From NCBI RefSeq assembly GCF_017352195.1, contig NZ_CP071445.1:1116001-1180000 (forward strand): a DNA stretch of 64,000 nucleotides, read 5' to 3'. The notes beneath the pieces were generated by a model. That model made no database searches and was not told where the DNA came from. It saw only the letters and a program-made list of their open reading frames with translations. Both the position numbers and the translations under genes were made by a program. Each line of letters opens with the position of its first letter. Position 1 is the stretch's first letter. Shown piece after piece: positions 12,795 through 20,824 of this stretch. The DNA comes from Sedimentibacter sp. zth1. Its GTDB lineage: Bacteria > Bacillota > Clostridia > Tissierellales > Sedimentibacteraceae.

Positions 12795-14456
12795 TTAGAA
12801 AACTTTTATAAACCAATTAGTAACCTTAAACCATAAATCTTTTGCATTATAGACTACTTTTTCTACGCCTCTTAAACTTCCATCAAAAATCATATTATTA
12901 TTTTTACCTTTAATGATAAGATTTTTAAAAATACCATCATATACATCATCATATACATCATATTTTGCATCTGTATTGTTATAAACATCATTCCATTTTG
13001 ATTGTAAATATATATAACCTATATCAAGCTTTGTTTTCAAATCTAAATTATTAACAACTAATTTGCCATCAATTATTACATTCAAACAATTGCCATCTAA
13101 TAAAATTTCAACTTCTTTGTTATTTCCTATATTAAACTCATCTAAATTAATCTCATAATTAACCTTTTGTTTTCCGTTACTTTCTTTAGAAAAAACAATT
13201 AAATTATTATTTATTATTTCAACTAAAATATAACTGGATAATTCTTTATCAGCCCTTAAATATATTGATTGTTCACCACGGTTATTACCTTCTAAACTAA
13301 CTGATAAATTAATATTATCATATTTTTTATTATTTTTTAATCTCAGCAAACCATTACTACCAGGCTTAGTTGTTAATATAATCTTATCATTAACAAATTC
13401 TGCTTCACCCTCAATTTTATCCCATTCGCTTGCTTTTTCTAAATCACCCACAATAAAATTTATATCATTTTTTGTATCATCCAATACATGCATTAACAAA
13501 TGATTAGCTGACCATTCTGCATGTACATTTATTCTTGTTAAATTATAAATTGAACTTTCAATATTGTTTAATGAGTTTCCTTCTCTATTAAAATTTATAT
13601 CAAAATTATTCTTTATGCATTCTTCATTTATTACACTTACTTTGTCGTTAGTACCAAACTGTCCACTATTGGAATGCATAAGAACATAAAGCTTTGGTGG
13701 AAAACCTATCTCTTTTTTATAAATTTCATTCAAAAGAGTATAATCTATTTTTATCCTATCCTTCATTTGTGAAAAGTTTTCCTTAGGTACATCGTATTCA
13801 TCTCTGATATAATCCATTAAATAGTGATTATAGTTTTCTTCAATATTTGCTTTTTGTTTTAAAAATTCTATTGAATTAAGCTCACCAAGGTAATTATCAT
13901 TTTTATCAAAAACATTTATATATTCTAGTCTGTAGCCATTTGTACCTAATTCCCAAAAACTATTTTTTAATAGTTTTTTTAGCTCGTCTTTGTTTAAAAA
14001 TCTGCTATCTTCATTTTCCAATTTTTCTGCATAGCCTAAAATTGTTGCTTTATAATTGTACTTTTCCAATATATCTTGCGTAACAATAGCCGTATCTTTT
14101 CTACCATCTTCAAAAAGTAAATATAAAGCTTTTTCAGGTAGAGCTTTATCATGCAAATAATAATTTATTATATCTTCTTGTGTTATAGTAATATATCCCG
14201 ACTTTTTTAGAGCACATAGCTGTTTATTAATTTTTTCTACACTAACAAGTGATTCTGTACCTTCTCTATCAACGCCTTTATATGACAAAGCAACAAATCC
14301 GGAGTTCACACCATATGAAATTTCACTTGCATCAAATGGTTTATATGTTTTAAATGTAAATATTGCTTTAATTATTATATATAATAAGATTAATATAATT
14401 ATACCTTGTATTACGCCTCTTATCATCTTTTTAATATCTTTCTTTTTAATTGCCAT
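12795..14456 (-). CDS. Polysaccharide-deacetylase-like protein with C-terminal lectin-like domain
   Basis: 553 residues. One N-terminal transmembrane segment (about 13-30) is followed by an extracellular NodB-like region starting G-F-V-A-L-S-Y. The usual T-F-D-D-G motif reads L-L-F-E-D-G-R, so the first metal Asp is Glu, and no clear H-x-x-x-H metal motif is seen; catalysis is doubtful. The segment from about 335 to 520 looks like a concanavalin-type beta-sandwich (repeating strands such as I-I-L-T-T-K, I-Y-L-R-A-D-K, V-I-I-D-G-K). It overlaps the end of the synthase gene by 11 nt, so translation is coupled. A polymer-binding or export-assisting role is inferred, by analogy with the PgaB part of the pga system. 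Confidence 0.65.
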   Translation of the reverse strand: MAIKKKDIKKMIRGVIQGIIILILLYIIIKAIFTFKTYKPFDASEISYGVNSGFVALSYKGVDREGTESLVSVEKINKQLCALKKSGYITITQEDIINYYLHDKALPEKALYLLFEDGRKDTAIVTQDILEKYNYKATILGYAEKLENEDSRFLNKDELKKLLKNSFWELGTNGYRLEYINVFDKNDNYLGELNSIEFLKQKANIEENYNHYLMDYIRDEYDVPKENFSQMKDRIKIDYTLLNEIYKKEIGFPPKLYVLMHSNSGQFGTNDKVSVINEECIKNNFDINFNREGNSLNNIESSIYNLTRINVHAEWSANHLLMHVLDDTKNDINFIVGDLEKASEWDKIEGEAEFVNDKIILTTKPGSNGLLRLKNNKKYDNINLSVSLEGNNRGEQSIYLRADKELSSYILVEIINNNLIVFSKESNGKQKVNYEINLDEFNIGNNKEVEILLDGNCLNVIIDGKLVVNNLDLKTKLDIGYIYLQSKWNDVYNNTDAKYDVYDDVYDGIFKNLIIKGKNNNMIFDGSLRGVEKVVYNAKDLWFKVTNWFIKVF

Positions 14457-16317
14457 ATTTTGACTTTCCTCTATTTTTAATCTTTTCTTTTTTCTTAAGT
14501 GCTTTTACATCCTCAGGGGTCATACGAGTTCCCCAAGTTGTTTTCCAAAATGTAAACCATGCAATTGGCATTTGCCACAATAGAACGGCTTCATAATACA
14601 GGCAAAATAGTATTCCAAATATCCAAGTTGAGCTTCTTTTAAGGAATAATTGAGTTACACTCATCATCATAGACATCATTAAAATTCCAACAATAAAAGT
14701 CAAAGGAAAAACTTTATTAACTATAGGAACAAAGAATAAATTATACAATACTACAATTGGAGCAGCAATTGGAACTATTATACCCATATAAAAGAATATA
14801 GCCATAAAAGGTTCTTTTTTCCACATAAAACCAGATGCAATGATTGATTCTCTCAACCATGACCTTTTCCACCTCATTTGCTGTTTTAAAAACACCTTAT
14901 ATTTATTTGGAACAATAGTCTGACATATAGCAGAATCTTGATAACATGTTCTGTGCTTACGAAGTACAAAATTTGTCATACTTCTGTCATCTCCAAAAGT
15001 CGCTCTTTGACGAAGAAATTTTTGATTTAGCCACTCATCCATATGCTCAATAACTATGGATTTTTTATAACATGAAAGTGGACCTGATAAACAAGTTACA
15101 GCATCAAAATAAGATTCTGCGGCTTTCATTATCCTAAAAGCAATATAATACCTTACAGATTGCATTTTTGTTAATGTATTTGTATAAGTATTTGCTACAT
15201 CAGTTCTACCTGATACCCCGCCCATTTTAGGATCTTTAAATGGTTGAACCAAATTTCTAATTGCAAATGGATCTAAAAAGCTATCCGAATCTACAAAAAC
15301 AACTAGTTCATGTTTAGCGAGCATAACACCTCTTGCTAGAGCATCTCTTTTACCTTTATTTTTATCCTGTACTACATATTTCACTCTTGTCTTTGTCTTA
15401 AATCTCTCAGACTCTTTATGCAAAATATCTATTGTCTCTATTATTTTTTCTACCGATTTATCAGAAGAGTAATCATCTACAACTATAATTTCAAGATTAT
15501 CAACGGGATAATCTTGATTGACGCAACTTAATATTGTTTTTTGAATCCATTCTTCCTCATTAAAGCAAGGTATAATAATGGTTACTCCTGGAGTAAAATT
15601 AATATCAACCTTTGCTTCCCTATACAAAGAACCAAAAAAATATCTACTAAGTAAAAACACTGCCGCTATAATACTATAGAGATAGAAAAATTTATTGAAC
15701 TCAAAATACAAAACGCTCTCTACCCTCATAAGCAAAATAAATAACGTTACAAAAAATAACATTAATGAAGATAAAATCAAAGTAAATGCACCACGTCTTC
15801 TTTTTGCATATATTGATAATGGTATCTTAAATTTCACACCACATTCTATATTATTTTCACCAATTTCGTTAATTCTTACAAAAATAACAGATTGTTTTAC
15901 CTTCATTTCATAACCTTCGGGCATCGAACCAGGTATTATCTCAAACTTAAAGATTACCTTTTTAGCATTTTGTATTGTTTTCATATCTTTTTTATCAATA
16001 ATTTTGATAAGCATACCTGTTGCAGAAATATTTAAACTCTTACAAATAAAAATATTTTTGGATTTATCATTATTGATACAAGTTACTTCAATATCATAAG
16101 AACATATATATCTAATACCCTCCTGCACTTGTTTTACATACTTCTTTTTTTCAAGCTCATATACAGCTTTACTGTCAACCCATCTTCTATCATTATTAGT
16201 TCTATGGCTATCAGGATCAGGGACATTCGAAAGTAATCTCCTATCACGATTTGGATTTACCAAAACATCTAAAATTGTATTTTCACTATTTTTGTCCGTT
16301 TTTCTAAATAAACTCAT
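14446..16317 (-). CDS. PilZ-domain family 2 glycosyltransferase (processive polysaccharide synthase)
   Basis: The start is placed at 16317 (M-S-L-F-R-K), after a GGGGGA site, not 36 nt upstream, giving 623 residues. The N-terminus holds a PilZ domain with an N-R-D-R-R basic stretch and N-I-S-A-T-G (N-x-S-x-x-G), the cyclic-di-GMP contact motifs. Two transmembrane helices follow, then a GT2 core with V-V-D-D-Y-S-S, V-F-V-D-S-D-S, a G-D-D-R acidic site and Q-Q-M-R-W (Q-x-x-R-W), then about four C-terminal helices. These are the catalytic and acceptor motifs of synthases such as PgaC, BcsA and hyaluronan synthase. It probably polymerises and exports a hexosamine polymer under c-di-GMP control (inference). 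It is the second gene of the operon, 19 nt after the triple-NodB gene. Confidence 0.85.
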   Translation of the reverse strand: MSLFRKTDKNSENTILDVLVNPNRDRRLLSNVPDPDSHRTNNDRRWVDSKAVYELEKKKYVKQVQEGIRYICSYDIEVTCINNDKSKNIFICKSLNISATGMLIKIIDKKDMKTIQNAKKVIFKFEIIPGSMPEGYEMKVKQSVIFVRINEIGENNIECGVKFKIPLSIYAKRRRGAFTLILSSLMLFFVTLFILLMRVESVLYFEFNKFFYLYSIIAAVFLLSRYFFGSLYREAKVDINFTPGVTIIIPCFNEEEWIQKTILSCVNQDYPVDNLEIIVVDDYSSDKSVEKIIETIDILHKESERFKTKTRVKYVVQDKNKGKRDALARGVMLAKHELVVFVDSDSFLDPFAIRNLVQPFKDPKMGGVSGRTDVANTYTNTLTKMQSVRYYIAFRIMKAAESYFDAVTCLSGPLSCYKKSIVIEHMDEWLNQKFLRQRATFGDDRSMTNFVLRKHRTCYQDSAICQTIVPNKYKVFLKQQMRWKRSWLRESIIASGFMWKKEPFMAIFFYMGIIVPIAAPIVVLYNLFFVPIVNKVFPLTFIVGILMMSMMMSVTQLFLKRSSTWIFGILFCLYYEAVLLWQMPIAWFTFWKTTWGTRMTPEDVKALKKKEKIKNRGKSKYGN

Positions 16318-16336
16318 GTTATTTTCCCCCAATCTT

Positions 16337-18775
16337 CTAATGTAGATAATCACTCAACTTTGCAAATTTAAATTTTGTTGGATCATCATAAGATTTTTGT
16401 TCATTAGCCGTTAAATATAAATCCAATGCTTGTGCTGTATACTTACTCTCATCAGACATATGCATAACGATTATACTGCCTGATTCAATTGATTGTAGTA
16501 AATATCCACCTTCTGAATATAACCCATTTTGTAGAACACTAAGTAATTGCTCAACACTTTTAGCTTCATAATCTCCAGTTGAAAAATCTCCTGAAATAGA
16601 ATATTTATAACCACAATCAAATACTGTTTTCAAACCAATATAACTTACTGCCAAAGTAGGCGGTCTAAAATATAAAGTTAATAAAGGTATGTCATTTATA
16701 ACAACATCTCCTACGATATTTTGCAAAATATTATAGGATTTTACTATATCATCTATAAATATCTCCGTTTGATCATCTGTTAAGGTCACATATTTGTTTT
16801 CTGATTGAATATAATTTGACAACGTTAAATGTTCATTACTGTGACTTCCTATGTCATGTCCTTCCATTGCTATCGCTCTTAAAAGATTTGGATTTTGCTC
16901 TACATAGTTTGTTCTAACAAAGAAACTAGCTTTTACATTATGTTTCTTCAAAACACTTAATATTTTATCTATAGCTATATCCGAACCCCAGTCGTCAAAT
17001 GTTAAAAAAACTGTATTATCATCATTTGGTATCTTTCCAGTCTTATCTAGCAATACAATTTCACTTTCATTAAAACCAGGCAGCTTATTCACATTTTTTA
17101 CAAAAGGATTGCCTATATAATACTTAAATATTTTATTTATATAATCATCTTGTTTATCTGATAATTGCCCTGGATAAATCGTATTTTTTAAGCTAGATAA
17201 TATTTTATCTTCTTGAACTGGATAACTATATATATTTTTTTCATCGTTTAAAATCTCGCTTATTGTTCTTATAGGATAAGTTGTTTTTGAAGTAGCCATC
17301 ATGCATATAGAATTAATTAAAAGCTCTTCATCATCAAAATAATTCATCCTACACAAAATACTTTGTCCTCTTTTAAGCGCCTTAACATTTGGCGCAAATG
17401 TACTTTTTATAACTTTTTCAGCATTTGTTTCTGCCTTATTTTCTAATTTTAAACCCGAATCATATTTTATTACCTTCATAGAATTAGCAGAAGCTGCTTC
17501 TAATGTCTCATTTTTTATTTCAGACCATGGTTGTAGTATTATATTTGTCTCATATTTAAATTTCTCTTTTAGTAATTCCTTTGCTGTTTCAATTTGATAA
17601 CATGCTTCATAATAATCAAATCTATTATTTACTAAAACTGCAATCCCTATTTCATGCCCAGTTTCAATTAGCTTTTGTATACTAGCAGTATTATTTTTTA
17701 TTTCATCTGTTGTAACAAAAAATGTAGCTTTAGCATCTAATTTATTTAAATTTTCTACAATACCGTTGAATTCCGAACTGTTTTCAACTTCTCCTAAACC
17801 ATAAAACATAAAAGAAACAGCCCTTTTCGTTGTTCTTATTTCACTAATTGGAGATGCTTTTTTACCATTATTTGATATTCTGAGTTGCTCATATAGTTCT
17901 TTATAATTAGTATTATCTATCGCTGTTAGCAACATACTAACAGTATCTATGATTGATTTTTCTTGTGTTTTATTATCTGTCTCTACATTTGAGCTATTAC
18001 TTGAATCTTGAACAGGTATTTCATCTTTTTTTAGAGATATATACTCAGTTTTATCTATAAGCTCATTTAATTTTACAGAAACAATACTTCCTTTTTTTAG
18101 GTTATCAACGTATCCTTGTGCAGCATCTAATGAATTAAAACTATTTATATCAAGAATATAATTAGTATCAACGACATCATTTATACCCAATGCCTTTGTT
18201 ATATCTAATATTTCATCAGAATAATTAGTAGCATTACATTTAAGAATTTCAGGCTCAACACCACTCGCGTTGTATATTATGCTACTTGCTCTAGCAAAAT
18301 CCTGTATTATACTTTCACTATCAAGCTTGTCCATGAACTTAGTTGCTTTTAAAGTATAGTTACCAATTTTATGACCTGCATTAATAATAATTTTTACTGT
18401 TTCATAGTCTTCTGCAGTTTGAATTCCTGAAACAAAAAAAGTTGCCTTAGTGTTATGCTTTTCTAGTAATTTAATTATCTCGTATACAATTTTTCTATCT
18501 GGCAAGCCCTCAAATACAATTTCAATCTTTTTATCACTTTTTTCTGATATATCAATTATATTAGCTTGTCCTAAATCTTTAGTTAAATTTTCTTTTGTTT
18601 TTTTTATTCTTTCTTCTGTACCATCATTCAAATTTACTGTTTCTACTATTTCTCCAGTTATTTTGTATTTATTGTTTTCATATCTAAAAAAACAAAGCAA
18701 TGAGATTACAATAATTACTATGATACAAAATATATATACGAATATTTTTCTTGAATTTATAAATTTTTCTATCAT
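16337..18775 (-). CDS. Triple NodB-domain polysaccharide deacetylase
   Basis: 812 residues with an N-terminal membrane anchor (about 10-28). Three NodB homology units lie in series. Unit 1 (about 88-255) has V-F-E-G-L where T-F-D-D-G is expected. Unit 2 (about 315-510) has F-M-F-Y-G-L. Both keep the K-A-T-F-F-V strand and G-H-x-I-G motif but lack metal ligands. Unit 3 (about 580-800) has L-T-F-D-D-W, K-A-S-F-F-V, G-H-D-I-G-S-H-S-N-E-H (H-x-x-x-H) and Y-F-R-P-P, so is catalytically complete. The first two may bind substrate. It is the first gene of the operon, with start ATG and a GGTGGGTG site, and probably removes acetyl groups from the nascent polymer. Confidence 0.8.
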   Translation of the reverse strand: MIEKFINSRKIFVYIFCIIVIIVISLLCFFRYENNKYKITGEIVETVNLNDGTEERIKKTKENLTKDLGQANIIDISEKSDKKIEIVFEGLPDRKIVYEIIKLLEKHNTKATFFVSGIQTAEDYETVKIIINAGHKIGNYTLKATKFMDKLDSESIIQDFARASSIIYNASGVEPEILKCNATNYSDEILDITKALGINDVVDTNYILDINSFNSLDAAQGYVDNLKKGSIVSVKLNELIDKTEYISLKKDEIPVQDSSNSSNVETDNKTQEKSIIDTVSMLLTAIDNTNYKELYEQLRISNNGKKASPISEIRTTKRAVSFMFYGLGEVENSSEFNGIVENLNKLDAKATFFVTTDEIKNNTASIQKLIETGHEIGIAVLVNNRFDYYEACYQIETAKELLKEKFKYETNIILQPWSEIKNETLEAASANSMKVIKYDSGLKLENKAETNAEKVIKSTFAPNVKALKRGQSILCRMNYFDDEELLINSICMMATSKTTYPIRTISEILNDEKNIYSYPVQEDKILSSLKNTIYPGQLSDKQDDYINKIFKYYIGNPFVKNVNKLPGFNESEIVLLDKTGKIPNDDNTVFLTFDDWGSDIAIDKILSVLKKHNVKASFFVRTNYVEQNPNLLRAIAMEGHDIGSHSNEHLTLSNYIQSENKYVTLTDDQTEIFIDDIVKSYNILQNIVGDVVINDIPLLTLYFRPPTLAVSYIGLKTVFDCGYKYSISGDFSTGDYEAKSVEQLLSVLQNGLYSEGGYLLQSIESGSIIVMHMSDESKYTAQALDLYLTANEQKSYDDPTKFKFAKLSDYLH

Positions 18776-18797
18776 TTTTCACCCACCAAAAAAATGT

Positions 18798-18813
18798 TTA
18801 GGCATATGTCTAA
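18798..18813. promoter_or_regulatory. Near-perfect palindrome in the exopolysaccharide leader
   Basis: TTAGGCATATGTCTAA, a 16-bp palindrome with one mismatched pair, lies in the 5'UTR 22 nt upstream of the triple-NodB start. It could be a repressor operator. No c-di-GMP riboswitch fold was found in this short leader. Confidence 0.45.
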
Positions 18814-18846
18814 GCGCTTGTATTTTTACTTCTTGATTTATATAAA

Positions 18847-18875
18847 ATTATATGATAAATATAAAATATTATCAA
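18847..18875 (-). promoter_or_regulatory. Promoter of the exopolysaccharide operon
   Basis: TTGATA, 17-bp spacer, TATAAT on the minus strand, about 70 nt upstream of the first gene. Confidence 0.7.
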
Positions 18876-18892
18876 CTAAATATTTATATAAT

Positions 18893-18926
18893 AAAAAAAC
18901 TAACTATATTTCAAGTTAGTTTTTTT
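18893..18926 (-). terminator. Terminator of the 4-tRNA operon
   Basis: A 13-bp perfect stem (AAAAAAACTAACT / AGTTAGTTTTTTT) with an 8-nt loop just past tRNA-Phe; it ends in seven T on the minus strand. Confidence 0.85.
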
Positions 18927-18942
18927 ATCATAATTTATATTT

Positions 18943-19018
18943 TGGTGCCCAAAGGCGGAATCGAACCACCGACACGGGGATTTTCAGTCCCCTGCTCTAC
19001 CGACTGAGCTATCTGGGC
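18943..19018 (-). tRNA. tRNA-Phe (GAA)
   Basis: A full cloverleaf with encoded CCA; the anticodon loop CTGAAAA reads GAA. Last gene of the Lys-Pro-Ile-Phe operon. Confidence 0.95.
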
Positions 19019-19031
19019 ATATATATATTTA

Positions 19032-19108
<77 letters not shown>

Positions 19109-19128
19109 ATAATTTATATATACATATA

Positions 19129-19205
19129 TGGTCGGGGCGGCAGGATTTGAACCCGCGGCCCTCTGGTCCCAAACCAGATGCGCTACCAAACTGCGCTACG
19201 CCCCG
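19129..19205 (-). tRNA. tRNA-Pro (TGG)
   Basis: Full cloverleaf, anticodon loop TTTGGGA (TGG), encoded CCA. Same sequence as the copy at 27549. Confidence 0.95.
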
Positions 19206-19233
19206 TTACGACCGCTACGTTACCTCTAAATAA

Positions 19234-19309
19234 TGGTGATCCATCCGCGATTCGAACGCGGGACACCCTGATTAAAAGTCAGGTGCTCTGCCAGCTGAGC
19301 TAATGGATC
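19234..19309 (-). tRNA. tRNA-Lys (TTT)
   Basis: Full cloverleaf, loop CTTTTAA (TTT), encoded CCA. First gene of the operon. Its D arm reads CAGCTGGC, whereas the copies at 27648 and 40642 read CAGCCGGC. Confidence 0.95.
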
Positions 19310-19355
19310 ATAATATATTATTTGAGCTAATTCGCCATTTTTCGACAGCTTTAAT

Positions 19356-19384
19356 AGATTATCATAAACTGTATTATATGTCAA
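19356..19384 (-). promoter_or_regulatory. Promoter of the 4-tRNA operon
   Basis: TTGACA, 17-bp spacer, TAATCT, followed by ATTAAAGCTGTCGAAAAA, the same initial transcribed word as the rrn promoters. Confidence 0.85.
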
Positions 19385-19504
19385 CATTTTTTAATAAAAT
19401 TTTAATAATATTCTAATAATATATAACTGTTAATAATATGAAAATATGATATTATTATATTATAAATTAATTTATTTACAAATTTCTAGAGGGGGAACTC
19501 GAAA

Positions 19505-20752
19505 TTGCTTAATAATAATTTTAATTGTTTAGTTAAAAAGTATAAAAAAGTTTGGTATAGTTTAGATAATAAGCTAAACATAAATTTAAATACATATTCT
19601 AAATTAGATAAAATTCAATTTGAAAAGGAAGTTGCTCAAATTAAAATCAAAATACTAGATCTTTTAAAAACTTTTCCGCAATCTGATATAGATAGGAAAA
19701 CTTGGTCTAAAAATTTTAAACTTAATTTGATTAGTAGTATTCAAGATATTTCTATAGATAAAAATAAAGTTATTAAATATTTTATGGATACTGGTATACT
19801 TGAATCAACAAATACTTTTTTTAGTATGAGTAAAAATGAAAATTTATCAATTGAAAGTTTAGGTCAAGCAATACGAAATGCTTGGATTATGAACATTTTG
19901 CAACTTATATTTCAAAGAAATATAGAATGCTCAAAATCTGTATTTGCATATAGTATGCTATATCCTTATACAGACAATTATATTGATAGTAACATTGAAT
20001 ACACTCAAAAAATCAGTTATAGCAAAAATTTTCTAAGCCGACTTAATGGTAATTTAGTTGAGCCTTTAAATGATTATGAAAAAAACATATTTAAAATGAT
20101 TAAGTTAATAGAATCTGAATTTAATCGTAATGATTACATAGAAGTCTATGAAAGCTTAATACTCATACACAATTCTCAAACAAATAGTCTAATACAGCAA
20201 AATATTACAATTCCATTTGAAAAAGATATACTAGATATAATATTTAAGAAAGGTGGTTCTTCTGTTTTAGCAGACGGTTATTTATTAAGTGGACAATTGA
20301 CAGAAATAGAATTCAATTTTGCAGTATCTTTTGGAATTTTACTTCAGTTATGTGATGATATAGAAGATATTCAAAATGATATCGACTCAAAAAATGCAAC
20401 TATTTTTTCATTAGCTGCCAATAATAAAAATTTAAATTTACTTGCTAATAAATTATTGAATTTAGTAAATTATTGTTTTGAAAATGATATTTCAAATTTT
20501 AACTTTGATAATAAAGAAAATGTAACTAATTTTATGTATTACTGTTGCAACTACTTAGTTATCGCTGGAATAATTTCAAACAAAAAATATTTTAATCGAA
20601 AATATGTAAAATATCTACAACAATTTATCCCTGTAAGAATGAATTTTATAAAAAAATTTACTAGAAATACAAAAAAAGAAATTGATAAAATTCTTAATAT
20701 GTATGATGAAAACACAAAAAAAGAAATGATAAACTATATAAATCTTTTATAA
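19505..20752 (+). CDS. Isoprenoid-synthase-fold (class 1) protein
   Basis: 415 residues with a TTG start after GAGGGGG. The protein is all-helical, Asn/Lys rich, without a signal or membrane segments. It has two acidic motifs at helix ends: Y-T-D-N-Y-I-D (Asp157, Asp161) and L-C-D-D-I-E-D-I-Q-N-D (about 283-292), with a G-G-S-S-V-L-A-D-G-Y helix before the second. This spacing is that of trans-prenyltransferase/terpene-synthase folds, where the Asp clusters bind magnesium diphosphate. The motifs are not canonical D-D-x-x-D, so product and activity are unknown. It stands alone on the plus strand, between a tRNA operon and a convergent membrane operon. Confidence 0.55.
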   Translation: MLNNNFNCLVKKYKKVWYSLDNKLNINLNTYSKLDKIQFEKEVAQIKIKILDLLKTFPQSDIDRKTWSKNFKLNLISSIQDISIDKNKVIKYFMDTGILESTNTFFSMSKNENLSIESLGQAIRNAWIMNILQLIFQRNIECSKSVFAYSMLYPYTDNYIDSNIEYTQKISYSKNFLSRLNGNLVEPLNDYEKNIFKMIKLIESEFNRNDYIEVYESLILIHNSQTNSLIQQNITIPFEKDILDIIFKKGGSSVLADGYLLSGQLTEIEFNFAVSFGILLQLCDDIEDIQNDIDSKNATIFSLAANNKNLNLLANKLLNLVNYCFENDISNFNFDNKENVTNFMYYCCNYLVIAGIISNKKYFNRKYVKYLQQFIPVRMNFIKKFTRNTKKEIDKILNMYDENTKKEMINYINLL

Positions 20753-20774
20753 TATATCACCTCCAAAACAACCT

Positions 20775-20816
20775 AAAAAAAATGCTCTTAATTTTATCAA
20801 TCAAGAGCATTTTTTA
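20775..20816. terminator. Bidirectional terminator
   Basis: AAAAAATGCTCTT / AAGAGCATTTTTT with a 13-nt loop between two convergent genes; T runs lie on both sides. Confidence 0.85.
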
Positions 20817-20824
20817 GTTAATTT

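Noticed and set aside
18776-18892. c-di-GMP riboswitch upstream of the exopolysaccharide operon
   Set aside because: The leader is only about 70 nt after the -10 and lacks the conserved GEMM core; regulation more likely acts through the PilZ domain.
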